Assembly (NCBI GenBank): GCA_965205965.1
Contig: CBDBHT010000006.1
Span: 1 to 64,000, forward strand
DNA: 64,000 bases
Source of the DNA: Bin55 sp965205965
GTDB taxonomy: Bacteria > Pseudomonadota > Gammaproteobacteria > Pseudomonadales > Azotimanducaceae
Direction of reading: 5' to 3'
The translations under genes were made by a program, and so were the position numbers. Position 1 is the stretch's first letter. Every line of letters starts with the position of its first letter. This document shows, piece after piece, positions 58,391 to 64,000 of this stretch. The notes below the pieces were generated by a model, which was given only the letters and a program-made list of their open reading frames with translations, made no database searches and had not been told where the DNA came from.

Positions 58391-61300
58391 ATGAGAGACT
58401 TTCGGGAAGCGGAAGTTGAGAATGCCGCGCTTGAGTGGCTGGGCAATCTTGATTGGGCTATTACTAACGGGTCGGACCTTGTGTCCGGCTCGTCCAACGT
58501 TGAGCGGTCTAGATACGACGAAGTCATTCTCAGAACACGGCTGCAGGACTCGCTGACGCGGCTTAATCCCGGCCTCCCGGAGCTCGTGCTTAGAGACTGC
58601 TTAAACAAGCTGACTCGTCCCGAGGGACACTCGGTAGAAGTTCGCAATCGCAACTTCCATCACATGCTTGTCGATGGGGTTACCGTTGAACATCGAAACG
58701 CATCCGGTGAAATGACATATCCTCGTGTACAAGTTATTGATTACGAAGACCCCAGCAATAACGATTGGCTCGCCGTAAATCAATTAACGGTTATTGAGAA
58801 TAAACATAAACGTCGACCGGATGTGGTGCTGTTCGTTAACGGATTGCCGCTTGCCGTGATTGAGCTGAAGGACCCTGCCAACGAGGATGCGACGATTTGG
58901 ATGGCTTGGCAGCAGCTCCAGACTTATAAAAGTGAACTTCCGACACTTTTTTCACTGAATGCGGTATTGGTCATTTCTGACGGAGTGGAAGCGCGTATTG
59001 GATCGCTGACCGCAAACAAGGAATGGTTCAAACGATGGCGCACTATTTCGGGAACCACGGAAGCTGCCAGTTCCACTCCTCAATTGCAGGTGATGGTTGA
59101 AGGCGTGTTTGCGCCGCGAAGATTTCTTGCGTTGATACGCGATTACATCGTTTTCGATGATGACGGTGCTGGACGTCTTGAAAAGAAATTGGCTGGATAC
59201 CATCAATTCCACGCGGTCGGCGTGGGGGTTAAAGAGACACTCCGCGCGGCTAATTTGCTTCAGTCGTCTCTGGATTCGAATAAAGAAACATCGCCGTTTG
59301 ATCTTGGACAAAGACCCGGTGGAGAGCGAGGTGACCGCCGCATCGGCGTGGTGTGGCACACGCAAGGCACCGGCAAAAGCTTGACGATGGCTTTTTACGC
59401 CGGACGCATTATTCGAGAACCTGACATGGCTAATCCAACTATCGTGGTTCTCACTGACCGTAACGATCTCGACGATCAGCTGTTCAGCACCTTCTCGAGT
59501 TGCCAGGAATTGTTGCGACAGCCTCCAGTGAAAGCGGAGAGTCGTGCCGATTTGCAGGCAAAGCTTGCTGTGGAATCAGGAGGGGTGGTATTCACCACTA
59601 TTCAGAAATTCTTCCCTGAAGCGAAGGGAGGCAGGTATCCCGTGCTGTCCGAAAGACGCAACGTCGTGGTAATCGCAGACGAAGCGCATCGAAGCCAATA
59701 TGACTTTATCGATGGGTTTGCCCGCCATATGCGAGATGCCCTGCCGAATGCATCTTTCATCGGATTTACCGGAACGCCGATCGAGCTGAAGGATGCGAAT
59801 ACTCGCGCCGTGTTCGGCGATTACATAAGTACCTACGACATCCAAAGAGCGATGGAAGACGGGGCAACCGTCCCCATTTATTACACCAGTCGCCTCGCTC
59901 AACTATCGCTTGAAGAAGGTGCAAAGCCGAGGATTGATCCAGATTTTGAAGAAGCTACGGAAGGCGAGGAAATTGAACGAAGAGAGAAGTTGAAAGCTAG
60001 ATGGGCGCAATTGGAAGCTATCGTGGGTGCGGAACGCCGAATAAAGCTCGTTGCTGAAGATATAGTGGAGCACTTTGAGCAACGTCTTGACGCCATGAAT
60101 GGCAAAGCACTGGTAGTTTGTATGAGCAGACGCATTTGCGTTGAACTTTATCGTGAATTGGCGCGTTTACGCCCTAATTGGGTCAATCAAGACGATGACA
60201 AGGGTGAACTTAAAGTTGTGATGACGGGTTCCGCTGCTGATCCATCCGATTGGCAAGAACATATCCGAAGTAAAAATCGGCGCGAAGTGATCGCGAAGCG
60301 TTTCCGTGACCATGGAAATCCGCTGCGTATGGTTCTAGTACGAGACATGTGGCTGACCGGTTTCGACGCTCCTAGTCTTCATACGATGTACGTCGATAAG
60401 CCAATGCGCGGACATGGTCTTATGCAGGCTATCGCGCGAGTGAACCGTGTGTTTAGAGATAAACCTGGAGGACTTATCGTTGACTATTTAGGTCTCACTC
60501 ATGAGCTCCAGCAGGCACTGGCGACGTATACGGAAAGCGGAGGAACGGGGAACACCACGATTGATCAGAATCAAGCCGTCTCGACGATGATGGAGAAGTA
60601 CGACGTTTGTTGCGGTCTCTTCCACGGGTTCGATAGTGCCAAATGGATTACGGGTTCATCGGAACAGAGGCTCGCTTTATTAACTTCAGCACAGGAACAT
60701 ATACTCTCCCAAGCAAATGGCAAAGATCGTCTTATCACGGCCGTGCGTGCACTTTCCCAAGCGTTTGCACTAGCCGTACCACGCGAAGAAGCGATTGATA
60801 TCCGCGACGGTGTGTCGTTCTTCCAAACCGTTCAATCCGTACTATCTAAACGGGTCTCGGGTGTTTCTCGGACCGATGAAGAACAAGAACTTGCGATTCG
60901 TCAAATCATATCCCGTGCCGTCGTCTCCGAGGACGTGATCGACATCTACGCCGCCGCGGGCATTAAAAAGCCGGATATTTCGATTCTTTCCGAAGAATTT
61001 CTGGCTGAAGTGCGTTCGATGCCTCAAAGAAATCTTGCCGTTGAACTTTTGCAAAAGATTCTCAAAGGTGAACTGAAATCGTACCGGCGTAAGAATGTGG
61101 TGGCGGCTCGCTCGTTTGCCGAAATGCTTGAACGGACGCTGCAGAAATACCACAATCGATCGGTTGAGGCAGCTCAGGTGCTTGAGGAATTGATTCAGCT
61201 TGCTCGTGAAATGCGAGAAGCGTCCAATCGCGGCGAAAGTCTGGGCCTGACGGAAGATGAAGTTGCCTTTTACGATGCCCTTTGCGCAAATGACAGTGCG

Positions 61301-61534
61301 GTTCAAATACTCCGTGAGGAAACGCTCCGGACAATTGCTCAGGAATTGGTAGCAAAGGTTCGTAACAGCGTCACCATTGACTGGACGATGCGCGAAGATG
61401 TGCGGGCCAAAATTCGCGTTCTGGTACGTCGAATATTGAATAAATATGGATATCCTCCAGACAAGCAGGAAGCGGCTACGAATTTGGTGTTGGAGCAAGC
61501 TGAGGTTTTGTCCGCGGAGTGGGCTCTCCAATAA
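58391..61534 (+). CDS. hsdR: type I restriction-modification system, restriction subunit
   Basis: HsdR translocates and cuts unmodified DNA. The 1047-residue protein has the N-terminal nuclease pattern RRPDVVLFVNGLPLAVIELK (Asp144, Glu158, Lys160) with a downstream QLQTYK. The SF2 translocase follows, with GTGKS (326-330), DEAH (430-433), FTGTP and QAIARVNRVFRDK (motif VI). The C-terminal helical domain that binds HsdM-HsdS follows. All motifs are intact. Together with hsdM and hsdS a complete type I system is encoded, provided the subunits belong to one set. Confidence 0.95.
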   Translation: MRDFREAEVENAALEWLGNLDWAITNGSDLVSGSSNVERSRYDEVILRTRLQDSLTRLNPGLPELVLRDCLNKLTRPEGHSVEVRNRNFHHMLVDGVTVEHRNASGEMTYPRVQVIDYEDPSNNDWLAVNQLTVIENKHKRRPDVVLFVNGLPLAVIELKDPANEDATIWMAWQQLQTYKSELPTLFSLNAVLVISDGVEARIGSLTANKEWFKRWRTISGTTEAASSTPQLQVMVEGVFAPRRFLALIRDYIVFDDDGAGRLEKKLAGYHQFHAVGVGVKETLRAANLLQSSLDSNKETSPFDLGQRPGGERGDRRIGVVWHTQGTGKSLTMAFYAGRIIREPDMANPTIVVLTDRNDLDDQLFSTFSSCQELLRQPPVKAESRADLQAKLAVESGGVVFTTIQKFFPEAKGGRYPVLSERRNVVVIADEAHRSQYDFIDGFARHMRDALPNASFIGFTGTPIELKDANTRAVFGDYISTYDIQRAMEDGATVPIYYTSRLAQLSLEEGAKPRIDPDFEEATEGEEIERREKLKARWAQLEAIVGAERRIKLVAEDIVEHFEQRLDAMNGKALVVCMSRRICVELYRELARLRPNWVNQDDDKGELKVVMTGSAADPSDWQEHIRSKNRREVIAKRFRDHGNPLRMVLVRDMWLTGFDAPSLHTMYVDKPMRGHGLMQAIARVNRVFRDKPGGLIVDYLGLTHELQQALATYTESGGTGNTTIDQNQAVSTMMEKYDVCCGLFHGFDSAKWITGSSEQRLALLTSAQEHILSQANGKDRLITAVRALSQAFALAVPREEAIDIRDGVSFFQTVQSVLSKRVSGVSRTDEEQELAIRQIISRAVVSEDVIDIYAAAGIKKPDISILSEEFLAEVRSMPQRNLAVELLQKILKGELKSYRRKNVVAARSFAEMLERTLQKYHNRSVEAAQVLEELIQLAREMREASNRGESLGLTEDEVAFYDALCANDSAVQILREETLRTIAQELVAKVRNSVTIDWTMREDVRAKIRVLVRRILNKYGYPPDKQEAATNLVLEQAEVLSAEWALQ

Positions 61535-61550
61535 CGGACCGTCCAGGACA

Positions 61551-61662
61551 TGGACACCTCTATTTATTGCCGTTTTAATGGGCCATTCCCTATATAACCA
61601 TATGATATTCAAGAGTTATTTATTTCGAAGAATAGCCGCCTGTAGGTTAATAGAGGTTTCCA
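61551..61662 (+). mobile_element. small inverted-repeat element family 1, copy B
   Basis: The 112-bp element begins TGGACACCTCTATTTATT and ends TAATAGAGGTTTCCA. By eye it is about 75 percent identical to copy A at 23441-23553 and related to copy C at 21690-21802. It starts 16 bases after the hsdR stop codon. Confidence 0.75.
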
Positions 61663-62103
61663 ATTAGGGAACCGTTGCTAGTCGGTGCGTAACTCTATCG
61701 GGATAGCCAGTTCATGTAGTTGTCCAAGGACCGAGTGGTACACGCCTCGATGGAAATGATTCGGTGGGCGTTCGTCCGCATCTTCTCCGGAATCGTTACG
61801 ATTCAGTCCCGCGTGTACGGGGAACTCCAAAGATACTTCCGCAAGAAAGCGAGCGAGTACTTACCTATAATTGATCAGCGAAGTAGGTAGACTGGACATT
61901 TTCACGACGATGTATTTTCTGAATGCGCAAAAGTCGCATGTATAATTATCGTTGCAGGTCTGAAAAATAGTTGGAAACTGAATAAGATCCCATATGTCAC
62001 ATGTTCTTTTGGGGAATGTGTGCTTTGAGTCGGTATCCCGAAAACCGGAGCAGTCGGACAATACTCTGTAAATTTCCGCTCTTTACAGGGTTCTAATCAA
62101 GCC
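61663..62103. other. gap before the ubiquitin-like cassette, with one type I-E-like repeat
   Basis: At 61799-61827 a 29-nt sequence containing CCCGCGTGTACGGGGAAC agrees at about 24 of 29 positions with common type I-E CRISPR repeats of the CGGTTCATCCCCGC-type. No second repeat is found at the 61-nt period on either side, so it is either a relic or chance. The AT-rich stretch 61870-62060 should hold the promoter of the cassette. No gene is seen. Confidence 0.35.
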
Positions 62104-63228
62104 ATGTCTAAAGAAATCACCATCGGCGGCAAGACTCAAAAAATTGATGAATGTCTTGTTTCGGTTACAGATTTGTACAAGATGATCGAGCCGAACGGGA
62201 AACAGCTCTACCTGAACCGCGACGACGGCGTTGATATTCCACTTGATCACGACGAGTTTCTCTTAATTCATGGCGGAGAACAGTTCGTTATTGCCGACAA
62301 AGAATTATTGGGCAAAAATCCTGCTTTACGAAATGACATTCGCCCTACATTCAATGGAACGCGAAATATCTCACTTAAGTACGCCAAAATCACTGGCCAG
62401 TCGCTGAAAAAACACGACGACAAATTTCCTAATGGGAGACTCTTCGCTGACTGCCCAGACACCATAGACCACGAAATCACCAACGACATGAAAATCGTCG
62501 TACAAAACGAGGATTCGTATTTCGTAATACCCGTGCCAGAGGAATCGGACGACGAATATATTGACTTGGAAGAGTGCGGCAAGCATGACCGTAAACCTCC
62601 TAAGCATACGCAATATCGCATCCGAATTGATGGTGAAAAACATGATGTTGATTCATCGGTAATCACGGGTGCCGGAATACTGCAATTGGTTGGGAAAACG
62701 GTCGAAGAATGGGCCCTCAACCAAAAACACTATGGCGGTCAAAGAACGAAAATTGCAGCTGACGCGGAAGTTGATCTAGCTTGTCCTGGTATCGAACGAT
62801 TCGAAACTGTACGGATGTACGCCCAGCAAGGCCAGGATGAAGAGCCATATTTCGCGTTGCCAGAGGAAGACAGACAGTATCTTTCCAAAACTTTTGACTC
62901 GAAATGGCGACAAGTCGAAGAGGGTAACAAGAAATGGGGACTTCTCATTGATGAATTCCCCATTCCTGAAGGTTATAACGTTCAACACTCAACGTTGATG
63001 GTGCTCATTCCTACAGGTTACCCTGGTTCTCGGCTAGATATGTTCTATTGCCACCCTCCTCTTGGGAGACCTAACGGAACATCAATCCAGGCCTTGGCTA
63101 CCGAATTCCATTTTGGACAAGACTGGCAAAGATGGTCTAGGCATTACGATTGGAACCCTGGAGAAGATTCAATCGCCAGACATCTTGAGTTTGTCAAGAA
63201 CCAGCTATCGCACGAGCTCAAGCAATGA
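62104..63228 (+). CDS. multiubiquitin-like protein fused to an E2-like domain
   Basis: The 374-residue protein contains three ubiquitin-like segments. The first is at about 3-66 (ITIGGKTQKIDECLVSV ... IHGGEQFVIAD), the second, diverged, at about 75-150, and the third at about 168-245 (YRIRIDGEKHDVDSSVITG ... ETVRMYAQ). The C-terminal 115 residues match the prokaryotic E2-like fold (EFPIPEGYNVQHSTLMVLIP, then DMFYCHPPLGRPNG and HFGQDWQRWSRHYDW). The Cys in FYCHPP (about residue 319) is the candidate thioester site. Its stop overlaps the ATG of the next gene (ATGA at 63225-63228). Bacterial ubiquitin-like operons of this kind (Bil and related) act against phages. A similar role here is inference. 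Confidence 0.85.
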   Translation: MSKEITIGGKTQKIDECLVSVTDLYKMIEPNGKQLYLNRDDGVDIPLDHDEFLLIHGGEQFVIADKELLGKNPALRNDIRPTFNGTRNISLKYAKITGQSLKKHDDKFPNGRLFADCPDTIDHEITNDMKIVVQNEDSYFVIPVPEESDDEYIDLEECGKHDRKPPKHTQYRIRIDGEKHDVDSSVITGAGILQLVGKTVEEWALNQKHYGGQRTKIAADAEVDLACPGIERFETVRMYAQQGQDEEPYFALPEEDRQYLSKTFDSKWRQVEEGNKKWGLLIDEFPIPEGYNVQHSTLMVLIPTGYPGSRLDMFYCHPPLGRPNGTSIQALATEFHFGQDWQRWSRHYDWNPGEDSIARHLEFVKNQLSHELKQ

Positions 63229-64000
63229 AATCCGGCATTCTTGCGATGACCGCCCGTCATCACAAGAAGATTCAGGAGCATCTATTTCCGGGTGACGGAT
63301 TAGAGGCGTCCGCCATTATGCTTTGCAATCAAGGAACCGGAGTACGTCACCAGCGATTGATCGTAGCAGAAATCCTATACCTGCCGCACCAACGGTGCGT
63401 AAGACAACGGAATTCCATAATTTGGCCGTTTAGCGACTATCTCCCTGCAGAAAAAATCAGCGATGTTGATCAGAATGGTCAATCTATCGTCACGATTCAC
63501 TCTCATCCACAAGGTCACGGTAGATTTTCCAAAATTGATGATCAAAATGATCGCGAACTATTCAAATCTGCAAATCACTGGTTCAACGATGGCCGTTTGA
63601 ACGGCTCCGCAATCATGCTACCGAACGGCAAAGTTACCGCTCGTTCGGTAAACACAAATGGCGAATTCCAAAACATTGAAGCCGTCATCGTGGTCGGTGA
63701 CAACATCCAAATCTGGAAATCTAAAAATCAAGGAAGACTCGCCGCGTATGAACAAAAACTGGCACAAACTTTCGGGACTGGAACATTGGAGCTACTTCGC
63801 ACTTTGCGCGTGGGAGTCGTCGGTTGTTCCGGTACGGGCAGCATCATCATCGAATTACTAGCGCGAAATTGCGTACAAGATTTGGTCTTGATTGATCACG
63901 ACGTCGTGGAAGCTAAGAACCTAAACCGCATCGTGAACAGCACCCGAAAAGCGGTGGATAAAAAACAGTCCAAAGTGGAGGCGATTAGCGACGCTATCCA
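63225..64000 (+). CDS. JAB-domain/E1 (ThiF) fusion of the ubiquitin-like cassette, 3' end outside the window
   Basis: The frame is open from ATG 63225 to the window end, so it continues outside (258 residues seen). The first 150 residues form a JAB/MPN metalloprotease-like domain with the zinc motif HSHPQGHGRFSKID (about residues 88-101; HxH, Ser and Asp present). A preceding Glu lies in IVAEILYLP. From about residue 186 an E1/ThiF Rossmann domain starts, with VGVVGCSGTGSIIIELLA and VLIDHDVVEAKNLNRI (nucleotide-binding and Arg motifs). The E1 Cys region lies beyond the window. JAB would trim or remove the ubiquitin-like tags, and E1 would activate them. It is coupled to the upstream gene by a four-base overlap. 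Confidence 0.88.
   Translation, partial: MKSGILAMTARHHKKIQEHLFPGDGLEASAIMLCNQGTGVRHQRLIVAEILYLPHQRCVRQRNSIIWPFSDYLPAEKISDVDQNGQSIVTIHSHPQGHGRFSKIDDQNDRELFKSANHWFNDGRLNGSAIMLPNGKVTARSVNTNGEFQNIEAVIVVGDNIQIWKSKNQGRLAAYEQKLAQTFGTGTLELLRTLRVGVVGCSGTGSIIIELLARNCVQDLVLIDHDVVEAKNLNRIVNSTRKAVDKKQSKVEAISDAI

Overview
The window looks like a gammaproteobacterial chromosome segment of moderate GC content. It begins with a complete F1Fo-ATP synthase operon in the order atpI-B-E-F-H-A-G-D-C (1188-8015), and glmU-glmS follow at 23553-26760. In many gammaproteobacteria glmU-glmS lie directly behind atpC. Here a 15.5-kb block of accessory DNA separates them, and much of the remaining window is also accessory. 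Five or more insertion sequence families, at least three kinds of small inverted-repeat elements and many frameshifted genes point to a genome with heavy transposition and ongoing gene decay. No rRNA or tRNA gene was recognised. The species cannot be named from this sequence.

Layout. 1-1026: 3' part of an unrecognised gene. 1188-8015: atp operon. 8016-23440: first island. It holds an IS5 remnant, a small orphan gene, a type ISP restriction-modification gene cut cleanly in two by an IS630 element (13761-15012), a 1358-residue protein with a HigA-like helix-turn-helix N-terminus, a frameshifted IS1595 transposase, an IS5 fragment and a uracil-DNA-glycosylase-like gene whose end lies in a small repeat. 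23441-26760: a second copy of that repeat runs up to the glmU start codon, then glmU and glmS. 26761-37213: IS256, IS630, IS4 and ISNCY-like remnants around a large cadherin-repeat outer-membrane protein (28931-33817), a two-spacer CRISPR-like array (35673-35822) and a 207-bp inverted-repeat element.

37214-64000 reads as a defence and toxin-antitoxin island. On the minus strand are a PHP-domain SMC-like ATPase with an AlbA_2 partner, and an IetA-like AAA ATPase with a broken IetS-like subtilase. Next come a frameshifted Fic gene, a PIN-domain toxin with an unusually large partner, and a type I restriction-modification locus (hsdM, hsdS, hsdR). That locus has swallowed decayed copies of hsdM and hsdS, a HEPN/MNT toxin-antitoxin pair, a DUF5677-like gene, and a two-gene unit (DUF4365-like nuclease plus an unknown protein) between hsdS and hsdR.

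The most striking feature is at the right edge: a compact ubiquitin-like conjugation cassette. One gene fuses three ubiquitin-like folds to an E2-like domain (62104-63228). The overlapping next gene fuses a JAB deubiquitinase-type domain to an E1/ThiF domain (63225 to the window end). The other strong candidates for undescribed biology are the HigA-like fusion protein (16074-20150) and the DUF4365-plus-unknown pair (56744-58371).
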